From Pseudomonas serboccidentalis (GTDB lineage: Bacteria > Pseudomonadota > Gammaproteobacteria > Pseudomonadales > Pseudomonadaceae), in the NCBI RefSeq assembly GCF_028830055.1, contig NZ_CP101655.1, forward strand, positions 1,680,880 to 1,744,879: a stretch of DNA of 64,000 nt, given 5' to 3'. Position 1 is the first letter of the stretch. Each line of letters opens with the position of its first letter. The notes under the pieces were generated by a model. It was given only the letters and a program-made list of their open reading frames with translations. It was not told the origin of the DNA and made no database searches. Below, piece by piece: positions 19,405-26,853 of the stretch. Position numbers and translations under genes: made by a program.

Positions 19405-19766
19405 TTTATCTCCCTATCGTATGCCACCTGGCTGAGGCCCTATGATGCCACCGGCCATTAGGTTAAACGAGCATGACGGTTGAATTTTCACGTTGTTTAA
19501 ATACATCGGTTGCCTAGACTGTACGGTGTGCTTATAACGTTAATAAAAGTCTGCTGTGATAGCGGTTTTTTTTATACAGTGCATGTTTAAGCGTGTCTTG
19601 ATGGCTATGTTTCAACCTTTTTTTAATGGTCGTTTCCCTGCCCGAATGGGCGGGTGTCATCATTGAGGTAAACGGTTTAAATTTTAGTTTCGTGTATTCG
19701 TTAAAGTTGTAAGTGGGGCGGTACTAACGGGTGCCGTCATCGGTATTTATTGCAGGAGTCGTATTG
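19405..19766. promoter_or_regulatory. AT-rich divergent intergenic region
   Basis: About 360 bp between the GST gene (minus) and phzF (plus), clearly more AT-rich than the flanking genes. No open frame worth calling. It must contain both promoters; TTTATACAG-like and TTTTTTTAT runs near 19565-19625 are candidate AT elements, but no box can be assigned confidently. It marks the left edge of the low-GC island. Confidence 0.45.
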
Positions 19767-20546
19767 GTGCAGATCGCTATTTTTCAAGTGGATGCGTTTG
19801 CTTCTCGACCTTTTGATGGAAACCCCGCAGCGGTTTGCCCATTGAGCGAATGGTTGCCGGACGAAAAGTTATATGCGATCGCTGCTGAAAATAACCTCTC
19901 GGAAACGGCATTCTTCGTTAAACAGGGTGATCTCTATGAGTTGAGGTGGTTCACGCCTCAGGTCGAAGTTGACTTGTGCGGCCATGCGACATTGGCTGCG
20001 GCGTGGGTCATCTTTAACAAGGTTGGAGACGATGCCCAGGTGCTGCGGTTTTCGACGCGAAGCGGCGAGCTTCGAGTGCGACGTTCAGGCACTGGATTGA
20101 CGATGGATTTTCCGGCGAAAGTGCCAGTGCGTTGCGAGCCTCCACCCGAGTTGTTGCCAGCGCTTGGCTTGACCACGGCGGACGTTCTGGCCACTGACGA
20201 CTTTATTGTCGTGGTTGCAGATGAGGCGATTGTCGAGGGACTGTCCCCTGACTTCGCCAAGCTCAAGGGGCTGCCCAAGCGGGGCGTCGTGGTGACTGCC
20301 GCCAGTCGCTCGTTTGATTTTGTTTCGCGCTGGTTCGGTCCGAATGTAGGGGTAAACGAAGACCCTGTCACCGGTTCAGCTCATACATCACTCGCACCTT
20401 ACTGGGCACAGACTCTGGATAAACAGACGCTGAGCGCGCAACAAGGAGGTACCCGCAAGGGCCAGTTACGCTGCGAGATCGCTGGCGATCGGGTGTTGAT
20501 CAGCGGTGAGTCAGTGCTCTATATGGTCGGGGAAATCACGGTCTAG
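19767..20546 (+). CDS. PhzF-family isomerase/epimerase-like protein
   Basis: 259 residues, GTG start with AGGAG about 9 bases upstream. Family motifs: IFQVDAFASRPFDGNPAAVCPL, NNLSETAFF (catalytic Glu), VDLCGHATLAAA and NEDPVTGSAH. PhzF proteins are diaminopimelate-epimerase-fold enzymes; true PhzF isomerises DHHA in phenazine synthesis, but no other phenazine genes are here, so this is a paralogue of unknown substrate. It ends 94 bp from the convergent luxR gene and may or may not belong to the quorum-sensing cluster. Confidence 0.88.
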   Translation: MQIAIFQVDAFASRPFDGNPAAVCPLSEWLPDEKLYAIAAENNLSETAFFVKQGDLYELRWFTPQVEVDLCGHATLAAAWVIFNKVGDDAQVLRFSTRSGELRVRRSGTGLTMDFPAKVPVRCEPPPELLPALGLTTADVLATDDFIVVVADEAIVEGLSPDFAKLKGLPKRGVVVTAASRSFDFVSRWFGPNVGVNEDPVTGSAHTSLAPYWAQTLDKQTLSAQQGGTRKGQLRCEIAGDRVLISGESVLYMVGEITV

Positions 20547-20562
20547 CGCTGATGCGCGGTAC

Positions 20563-20599
20563 GCCGCCGGAAACTGCCTTGGAGGCAAGTTCCGGTGGC
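20563..20599. terminator. Hairpin between convergent phzF and luxR
   Basis: GCCGCCGGAAACTGCCTT / GGAGGCAAGTTCCGGTGGC, an imperfect long stem without a good T run. Probably a bidirectional transcription barrier. Confidence 0.5.
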
Positions 20600-20640
20600 A
20601 GACGATTTCTCTGTGCTGTATTCATATCGAGTGGTCAAAC

Positions 20641-21354
20641 TCAATGAAGCATTCCCAATGCATAAGCTTTCATGGCGGCCTCCACTTTATTGCTGGAATG
20701 AAGCTTGCGCATGGCGTTGACCAGATGAAATTTCACGGTCCGTTCGTCTATGGACAATATCAGTCCGGTCTCGCAGTAGGTTTTGCCCGTCGCCGACCAT
20801 TTCAATGTTTCCACCTCCCTGGCTGTCAATGACGCACCTACTTCCGGAATGTATTCATTCGCGATGAAGTTGAGCATGGTGGAATGTGCCAGATGCGTAA
20901 TCCACGTGAGCTTGGCTTCTTTTTCGTTCAGCTCCAGCAGCGATACAGGCATAGTGGATCTGACCAGCGAGAGCATGCCGATGGTGTCATGTTTGGCGCG
21001 CGAAGGCGTACACCAGCCATGGGAAAGTTGATAGTGCCTGGCGTCTTCCCAGAAATGTGGGTTGTCATCAAAAGTCTCAGCCGACCAGCACAAGGGTTGA
21101 TTCTGGGTCAGGCCATGCTTGACGGTGGGGTCTACACTGAAATAGTTTTTGCTCTTGTAGGTGTCTTCCCACTGGGGAGAATAGTTCGAGGATAAGTGAA
21201 ATTTCGGGCTGGAAATGGGTAGGGGGAAACGTATGCCAAGGGAATATTGATCAAACTCGAAAGAGCGAACAACGGAATCAAGCAGCGTGAGCAATCCTTC
21301 CTTGGATGTAACGTTCATGAACAGAGATAAATAGTGCTCGCGCCAATCAGTCAT
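20641..21354 (-). CDS. LuxR-type acyl-homoserine-lactone receptor/regulator
   Basis: 237 residues. The N-terminal autoinducer domain keeps all six classical contact residues at canonical spacing: WEDTY (W, Y at +4), VDP (D at +9 from Y), W at +15 from D, and the Gly of SHGWCTP. The C-terminal HTH is LTAREVETLKWSATGKTYCETGLILSIDERTVKFHL. It should bind an AHL made by the neighbouring LuxI and activate or repress this locus. Transcribed divergently from the rsaM-like gene. No lux box could be identified by eye. Confidence 0.93.
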   Translation of the reverse strand: MTDWREHYLSLFMNVTSKEGLLTLLDSVVRSFEFDQYSLGIRFPLPISSPKFHLSSNYSPQWEDTYKSKNYFSVDPTVKHGLTQNQPLCWSAETFDDNPHFWEDARHYQLSHGWCTPSRAKHDTIGMLSLVRSTMPVSLLELNEKEAKLTWITHLAHSTMLNFIANEYIPEVGASLTAREVETLKWSATGKTYCETGLILSIDERTVKFHLVNAMRKLHSSNKVEAAMKAYALGMLH

Positions 21355-21475
21355 CTTACTTACCAGCGTAGTAAAGTGTGATGGGAGGTGTCCAGGCTTT
21401 GGGTTGTTGATGCCGTTATGGCAATAAATTCATCAAGGCAATAATAAAAATTTATAACTAATCAGGGTGATTGAA

Positions 21476-21865
21476 ATGCTGTCGTTAGCGCCCGATCAAT
21501 TGATACGTCTGTCCTATGCCGAATTGAGTAGTGTGGTTTTTCAGCCCTCGCTTGCCTGGGTCGACACCTGTTTGACCGCCGAGCTAAAAGAGATCGGACT
21601 GCAAGTGGCGTGTGCCGGTTACAGTGAATGGGAGTCTCACGGTTTTGCACCAAAACTGAGCATTGGTTGGGCTTGGTTTAAAGCCAGTTTTTCCGGGAAA
21701 GTTCTTATAGCACCGGGCGGGATTAGCTGCAACATTATGTTACGTTCATCGCGGGGTTACGATCTCGGTGCGAACACCACCCAAGAGTTGATTCTTCTGT
21801 GGTTATCTGGTCAACCTCTGGAGCGAACTTTGCCCGAGAGTTTGACGCGTGAATACAATGGTTAA
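21476..21865 (+). CDS. RsaM/DUF4902-like quorum-sensing modulator
   Basis: 129 residues. Seen: LAPDQLIRLSYAELSSV, CAGYSEWESHGFAPKLSIGWAWF, NIMLRSSRGYDLG, LLWLSGQPLER. Position and size match the RsaM family (rsaM/tofM/plaM), which sits between luxR and luxI in Pseudomonas and Burkholderia and tunes AHL output. The family call is from memory of motifs plus position; a profile search would settle it. ATG 21476 has AGGGTG upstream; GTG 21467 is an in-frame alternative. Confidence 0.7.
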   Translation: MLSLAPDQLIRLSYAELSSVVFQPSLAWVDTCLTAELKEIGLQVACAGYSEWESHGFAPKLSIGWAWFKASFSGKVLIAPGGISCNIMLRSSRGYDLGANTTQELILLWLSGQPLERTLPESLTREYNG

Positions 21866-22336
21866 CGGTAAAGGGTGCAACCGCGAATGTATTGGTGCAA
21901 CCCACCGTGTCAAGTTGATACAGGCCTTTTGATCAATGAGGAAATGGGTCTGTTCCTTGCTCGAATGAAAAGGTGCAACCCGCAGACTCGCCGTTCTCAT
22001 TGACTCCCCTATGCGAGTGCGTATGGCGCACTGGTCGTAGCTGGAGCGTCCTGCACGTAAGGTCGGCCTTCATGACCCGCATCAATATTCTTTTGTGAAT
22101 CCCGTCTAAACTGGCGACTGTCATACCCGGCCCGGCTGATCGCGAACGCAGCGGTGGGGTTGACTGGCGGATCGTCTACCTCGCCGCAGCAGTCTTGCAC
22201 CGTTTGCATCGGTTATTGTCAGGTCGCATCCGGCCCTGGCTGAAGCCGTACGCCAGGAAGCTGCCCTTTTGGGCAGCTATTTTGTTCTGCACCCATGACT
22301 TCTAATTCAAGGAACTGGATTGGAAGCTGGTGCGGA
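21866..22336. promoter_or_regulatory. 471-bp rsaM-luxI intergenic region with repeated GGTGCAACC
   Basis: GGTGCAACC occurs three times (21874-21882, 21894-21902, 21972-21980); the first two are 20 bases apart, two helical turns. Minus-strand frames (up to about 66 codons) have no convincing starts and may be decayed. A terminator-like hairpin sits just before luxI. Unusually long for an rsaM-luxI gap. Confidence 0.5.
22259..22286 (+). terminator. Terminator/attenuator hairpin upstream of luxI
   Basis: AGCTGCCC TTTT GGGCAGCT, an 8-bp perfect stem, followed by ATTTTGTT. It ends about 50 bases before the luxI ATG, so it could end the rsaM transcript or attenuate read-through into luxI. Confidence 0.6.
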
Positions 22337-22906
22337 ATGTTAAATATAATAAATGGCAAAACTCAGCAACTTACTCCTGAGCTTATCTCTGGGCTCGGTC
22401 TCTTCCGCTATAAAATATTTGTCGAAAAAATGGCCTGGCCTCTGCAATGCGAACCAGGCCTTGAATATGACGAATTTGATCGCGATGACACTCACTATGT
22501 AATTGCGCAGGACGGCAACGGGCATGTCTGTGGTTGCGCAAGATTGTTATCGACCATGAACGATTATTTGCTTGAGCAGATTTTTCCAGAGTTGATGGGC
22601 GATATCCCACTCCCCAAATCACCCGACATCTGGGAACTTTCTCGTTTTGCCTTTGAGTCCGAAAACTCAAGTTCGGGTCATTGGCTGGATACATGCCGGC
22701 TGATGAAGCAGATTGTCGCGCTCGCCAATAGAAATAACGTTAAACGTCTGATCGCCTTTTCCGCGCTGGGTAACGAACGCTTACTCCGGCGGATGGGGGT
22801 GGATGTTCATCGCGTATCTTCTGCGCAACTGATCGACGGCAAACCAGTGCTGGCCTTCTGGGTCGAAATTAACGACAAAACGATCAATGCCTTGTCAGTT
22901 TATTAA
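22337..22906 (+). CDS. LuxI-family acyl-homoserine-lactone synthase
   Basis: 189 residues. With the ATG at 22337 the invariant residues fall exactly at family positions: R24, F28, W34, D45, D48, R69, then ELSR (E100, R103). An earlier ATG at 22295 adds 14 residues and breaks this numbering, so 22337 is preferred. The enzyme makes an AHL from S-adenosylmethionine and acyl-ACP (or acyl-CoA). It is followed at 44 bp by a string of oxidative enzymes on the same strand. Acyl-chain specificity cannot be read. Confidence 0.93.
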   Translation: MLNIINGKTQQLTPELISGLGLFRYKIFVEKMAWPLQCEPGLEYDEFDRDDTHYVIAQDGNGHVCGCARLLSTMNDYLLEQIFPELMGDIPLPKSPDIWELSRFAFESENSSSGHWLDTCRLMKQIVALANRNNVKRLIAFSALGNERLLRRMGVDVHRVSSAQLIDGKPVLAFWVEINDKTINALSVY

Positions 22907-22950
22907 AGCGTGAGCCGAGCGATCGTCATACAAATAATGAGGGGTTAGCC

Positions 22951-23727
22951 ATGATTGTTTATCTGATAGGTGTTGCGTTGGCGGTGCTTGTGCTAGAGCA
23001 AATTATTCCAGGGTGGAAGTTGCCGAAAGTCAGTACCTGGTTCTTTCGATCCATGACGCTCAACATTGTGCAGATCGCCGTTGCGTTACTTGCGGGTGTG
23101 TCGTGGAACAAATGGATGCAGGGCCATAGCCTGTTTCATCTGTCTGAAAGCTACAGTCCGTTGCTGGCAGGTTTCATTGCCTACGTCATCAATACATTCG
23201 TGACGTATTGGTGGCACCGCTGGCGTCATGCGAACAATTTCCTCTGGCGCCTGTTCCACCAAATGCATCACGCCCCGCAACGCATTGAAGTGTTTACCTC
23301 GTTTTATAAACATCCCACCGAAATGGTATTCAACTCGATGCTGGGCAGCGCTGTGGCCTACGTGTTACTGGGTATCAGCGTGGAAGCCGGTGCGTTCTAT
23401 GTGATGTTTGCTGCGTTGGGTGAAATGTTCTATCACTCCAACCTTCGGACACCGCATTGGCTGGGGTACTTTTTCCAAAGACCGGAGATGCATCACGTTC
23501 ATCACCAGCGTGATCGCCATGAGTGCAACTACAGTGACTTTCCAATCTGGGACATGATGTTCGGGACTTTTGAAAATCCCAAGGAAAATCTCCATCCTCA
23601 AGGATTTTCCGATAACAAGGAAAACCGGTTTATCGATATTTTGCTGTTCAAGGACGTCCACGAAGCACCTGCGAGTATGAGTGAGTCTGTTCCTCAATTG
23701 ACCGAGTCCGTTGTAAAGCGTGGGTGA
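22951..23727 (+). CDS. Sterol desaturase/fatty acid hydroxylase superfamily membrane di-iron enzyme
   Basis: 258 residues, about four transmembrane helices. Histidine clusters WWHRWRH, FHQMHH, HSN and HHVHHQRDRH are the di-iron ligands of this superfamily, which hydroxylates or desaturates lipid or alkyl chains in the membrane. Second gene after luxI in the putative operon; the next frame begins at or just after its stop. Likely tailors a lipid-like substrate. Confidence 0.88.
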   Translation: MIVYLIGVALAVLVLEQIIPGWKLPKVSTWFFRSMTLNIVQIAVALLAGVSWNKWMQGHSLFHLSESYSPLLAGFIAYVINTFVTYWWHRWRHANNFLWRLFHQMHHAPQRIEVFTSFYKHPTEMVFNSMLGSAVAYVLLGISVEAGAFYVMFAALGEMFYHSNLRTPHWLGYFFQRPEMHHVHHQRDRHECNYSDFPIWDMMFGTFENPKENLHPQGFSDNKENRFIDILLFKDVHEAPASMSESVPQLTESVVKRG

Positions 23728-23732
23728 AGGAT

Positions 23733-24905
23733 ATGTTTCTTGATATTGATTCGAGATTAAGTCGCGACCTGCTCAAGTGCATCAATTCGGGCATCCCGCA
23801 TGATGCGTTGAATGTGCCAAAAGATCCGGAGTCGCTGATCGAGAGGATTGAGGATTTACGCAATCGGTATGTTGCATTGCGCAGGTCATTTGGCAATAAA
23901 ACGCTCCCGGTCAGTAATTATCTGTTTTATATGATGCTCAAGGATAAATATTCCGAGTTTGATTTCGAGTTGCGTAATAGCAGGGCGCGGGTCGTGACCA
24001 ATATTCATGTGTTCAAATCCAAAGGGCGCATTCCTTCTATCGCCTCTTTGCTGTTATCGGATAATCACGTGGCGAAATCTGCGCTTGAACTCAAATATGC
24101 GACGGTGGAGCACATGGCTTTATATGGGGCTGCGCTGTCCCGGTTGGTGTCCGACGGTGGGTTAATCACGCCGACACGGCCAGCGGTTGAAGGGGCGGTT
24201 GCGCAGATCCATCGCTGTAAAGCGACCAGCCAGCCGTTGACTGTTGTCAGTGCGGTATGCCCGGATTATTCGTACGACCTGACGGCTGAAGGCAAACCCC
24301 GATACACGTTTACGCAGGTGGGTGATCAGCCAGGCTTGGCGGGCACCAAACTGATCAATGCCGATGAGGCCTTGACTGCCTTTTCGGCAGCGGTAGGCGT
24401 GACGGTGGAGCACCGGTTATTCGGTGGTGAATTCGAATATATATCGTTCAACAAGAATGCTGGCTCATCCAGTGCGCGTGAGGCGTTTCTCGATAAGGTC
24501 AATCGGCAGTTGCGGACTATTGGCGATCAGTTGACGGCGCCCGCAGCCGTCGGTTCTTTCTTCGAACTGTGCGGCAATGAACAGGGCTGGCACGACCAGC
24601 ATGCAGACATCCTGGAGCGGCTACGCGCAGGCGATTATGGTCAGACCGGTCTGAACCTTGAGCAAATGAATGAAATATTCGAAGCCAGACGTCCGCTGTA
24701 TTCCAAATGGTTTACGGGGCAAAGCGACGAATTGATCTGGAATAACTTCCTGTCACAAGCCGCCGAATACGCGCTGATGGGAAGGATATTTCTCGACGTT
24801 TACAAAGACTTTGTGGTCCTGGCCGTTGACCATTACAAGATGGAGCCGTTCTATTCCTTCTTTGGGTCGGTCGCTGTTTTGTATGTGAAAACGGATTATC
24901 TATAG
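23733..24905 (+). CDS. Unrecognised 390-residue protein of the quorum-sensing cluster
   Basis: I do not recognise a family. Soluble, no signal or membrane helix. Notable segments: a charged helical N-terminus (LIERIEDLRNRYVALRRSF), AVCPDYSYDLTAEGKPRYTF, QVGDQPGLAGTK, LFGGEFEYISFNKNAG, GSFFELCGNEQGWHDQHAD, and a C-terminus rich in aromatic residues. The CPDY and GNEQGWHDQH segments look catalytic because of their concentration of polar residues, but this is inference. ATG 23733 has GGTGA upstream; GTG 23724, overlapping the previous stop, is an alternative. A central candidate for the scaffold-forming step. Confidence 0.75.
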   Translation: MFLDIDSRLSRDLLKCINSGIPHDALNVPKDPESLIERIEDLRNRYVALRRSFGNKTLPVSNYLFYMMLKDKYSEFDFELRNSRARVVTNIHVFKSKGRIPSIASLLLSDNHVAKSALELKYATVEHMALYGAALSRLVSDGGLITPTRPAVEGAVAQIHRCKATSQPLTVVSAVCPDYSYDLTAEGKPRYTFTQVGDQPGLAGTKLINADEALTAFSAAVGVTVEHRLFGGEFEYISFNKNAGSSSAREAFLDKVNRQLRTIGDQLTAPAAVGSFFELCGNEQGWHDQHADILERLRAGDYGQTGLNLEQMNEIFEARRPLYSKWFTGQSDELIWNNFLSQAAEYALMGRIFLDVYKDFVVLAVDHYKMEPFYSFFGSVAVLYVKTDYL

Positions 24906-24924
24906 GCGATAGGAAGCTGCCAAT

Positions 24925-26181
24925 ATGAAACAGGAACTTTTCAAGACACGCTATACGAAATACGGTCACGGCTTTGATGTCAGGGCCACTTATGAGCAAC
25001 TGCCACTGCAAGGCTTCTGGACATGGGTGACTGGGAAATCGGGTAATAAAAATGCTCCGAAAGCGGCCAAGGAAACATTACTGAAACCGTGGCAGTTGTT
25101 TCTTCAGATCAGCTGGGGTTATGCGGTTTTCTTTGCGGCAGTGCTGTTGGGCAATGAGATCCTGCAGTCGGAACTTCACTGGATCGCCAAGGTTATATTG
25201 TCGATTCCTCTCATGTGCATGGTTGTCAACCGCCAGCGGGGGCTATTGCATACGTTCCACTATACGATTCACGGTGCGGGCATTGCTAACAAGAAGTTGG
25301 CAAAGTTTGTGTGCAAGTGGGTGCTGTCGATGCCTATTCTGCACACCCCGTGGAACAACTACATGAAACTTCATGTAGGCGAGCACCACAGCGTCAATAC
25401 GTTTTGCACCGACAAGGATGTTGATCTGCAGTTCATGACCAGCCATGGCTTTTACAAAGGCATGAGCGAAACCGAGTACTGGACAAAGTTGGTGGTCGCG
25501 CCGTTTCATCCGATGCGCATCTATGAGCACATCAAATTTCGGCTCGAAGTTTGTTTTGTCAATACTGACAGACACGAGAAAGTCAGTCGTGCGATCTACT
25601 GGGTGCTGTTGCTGACGGCTGTTTATCTGTCCGGATATTTCACTCCATTCGCTCTGTATTACCTGCTGCCGATTTTGTTGATCACGCAGTTTTCTTCGTG
25701 GATTCAACACGTCACTGAACACCTGTGGTTTGCCGAGAATTCAGAAGGGTTACCAAAGTACATTTTTTACGGGTCGCTCAGTTGGGGGCGTTTCTTCGGT
25801 CGCCCGTATCCGATTGGCCATACCGGTTGGTCCTTTGCCTGGCGTGTTGTGAAGTGGGGGCTGGGCACGCTGTTCATCGATATTCCGCTGCGGGTCTTTT
25901 CCTTCATGCAGGACTTGCCCAGTCATGATTTTCATCACCGCAGTCCGGGGGTGAACTTCTGGAGTATCGCGCCCGAGCGAGCGGCTAATGAGGGCCTGGT
26001 CTCCCGTTTCGGCCCGATGACTGAAACCTGGAGCATGACCGAGAGCTTCCTGATCCTGCGCGATCACTTGTGCCGCAATGAAAGTGATCCGTTCGGCATT
26101 GTCACGTGGTACCAGAGCAATAAACAGCAACTTGAAACCAAACCGGCACGTGAAGCCGCCGCCGTCGAAGCCGCTGCTTGA
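24925..26181 (+). CDS. Membrane fatty acid desaturase-like enzyme
   Basis: 418 residues, several transmembrane helices (LFLQISWGYAVFFAAVLLG; VLLLTAVYLSGYF; LYYLLPILLI). Histidine boxes: LLHTFHYTIHG, HVGEHHS, IQHVTEH and SHDFHHRSPG, as in membrane di-iron desaturases and hydroxylases. Long N-terminal region before the first helix, Ala-rich C-terminus. Lies 19 bp after the unknown gene. With the sterol-desaturase-type gene this makes two different membrane di-iron enzymes in one operon. Confidence 0.87.
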   Translation: MKQELFKTRYTKYGHGFDVRATYEQLPLQGFWTWVTGKSGNKNAPKAAKETLLKPWQLFLQISWGYAVFFAAVLLGNEILQSELHWIAKVILSIPLMCMVVNRQRGLLHTFHYTIHGAGIANKKLAKFVCKWVLSMPILHTPWNNYMKLHVGEHHSVNTFCTDKDVDLQFMTSHGFYKGMSETEYWTKLVVAPFHPMRIYEHIKFRLEVCFVNTDRHEKVSRAIYWVLLLTAVYLSGYFTPFALYYLLPILLITQFSSWIQHVTEHLWFAENSEGLPKYIFYGSLSWGRFFGRPYPIGHTGWSFAWRVVKWGLGTLFIDIPLRVFSFMQDLPSHDFHHRSPGVNFWSIAPERAANEGLVSRFGPMTETWSMTESFLILRDHLCRNESDPFGIVTWYQSNKQQLETKPAREAAAVEAAA

Positions 26182-26209
26182 TAGTCGATTGATAACGAAG
26201 GAACGTGAA

Positions 26210-26830
26210 ATGAATATTGTTGAAGTTGCAAAGCGGGAATTGGCGCAGAAAGGTTCGTTTTATTCGCCTGTCAGTGAGTTTGTTTACAGTCAGCACGACT
26301 GGGATGACATCAATGAAATTCTCGCCAGCAAGGCACTGCCGTGGGAGCAGGTGTTCATCGGTGATGCCGACGAACTCAACGACCTGACGGTCGCTCGATT
26401 CATGACGGACATTGAGCGACCCAAACGTGTCAACCAGCCGCTCGCCGATCAAATGATCTCGGTGGTGTGCAACCAGAAGCTGATGCAGTTTGTTTCGGGC
26501 CTGCTCGACGGTGAAGAGTTTTATATCCGGCGGATGCAAGTCAACAAAATGAAAGATGGTTCTTTCATTGGCAAACATCTCGATGTCGACAGTAATCCCG
26601 ATTATTTGTACTCGATCGTTTTGCAACTCGGTAAGGGGTTTTCCGGTGGTGAGTTCCTGATCTTTAACGAGCAGGGTGAGCAGGTCAATACGATTCACCC
26701 CGCGCTGCAATCGATCGTCATCACTGACTGCACATTCCCGCATCAGGTGGAATCGGTGACTGAAGGCGAGCGCATATCGCTGGTATTTTTTGTCAGCAAG
26801 TACGCAGAAAAGAATCGCCGGGTTGCGTGA
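26210..26830 (+). CDS. 2-oxoglutarate/Fe(II)-dependent oxygenase
   Basis: 206 residues. Iron ligands H123 and D125 (GKHLDVDSN) and H178 (FPHQVESV), with R188 (EGERISLVFFV) for 2-oxoglutarate, as in the prolyl-4-hydroxylase-like (P4Hc) group. Cytoplasmic. AAGGA precedes the ATG. Third oxidative enzyme in the cluster; probable hydroxylation of an activated C-H in the pathway intermediate. Confidence 0.88.
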   Translation: MNIVEVAKRELAQKGSFYSPVSEFVYSQHDWDDINEILASKALPWEQVFIGDADELNDLTVARFMTDIERPKRVNQPLADQMISVVCNQKLMQFVSGLLDGEEFYIRRMQVNKMKDGSFIGKHLDVDSNPDYLYSIVLQLGKGFSGGEFLIFNEQGEQVNTIHPALQSIVITDCTFPHQVESVTEGERISLVFFVSKYAEKNRRVA

Positions 26831-26853
26831 GTCTTCAGGGTCGGAATTTTGTC

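Noticed and set aside
19767..20546. Phenazine biosynthesis cluster suggested by phzF
   Set aside because: No phzA-E or phzG homologues are present; PhzF-like paralogues are common and have other roles.
21355..21475. lux box between luxR and rsaM
   Set aside because: Searched for CT-N12-AG dyads; none had convincing symmetry, so no operator is claimed.
21933..22209. Minus-strand frame with RAGYDSRQFRRDSQ, resembling an IS transposase piece
   Set aside because: The match is a single short motif without DDE context, terminal repeats or target duplication.
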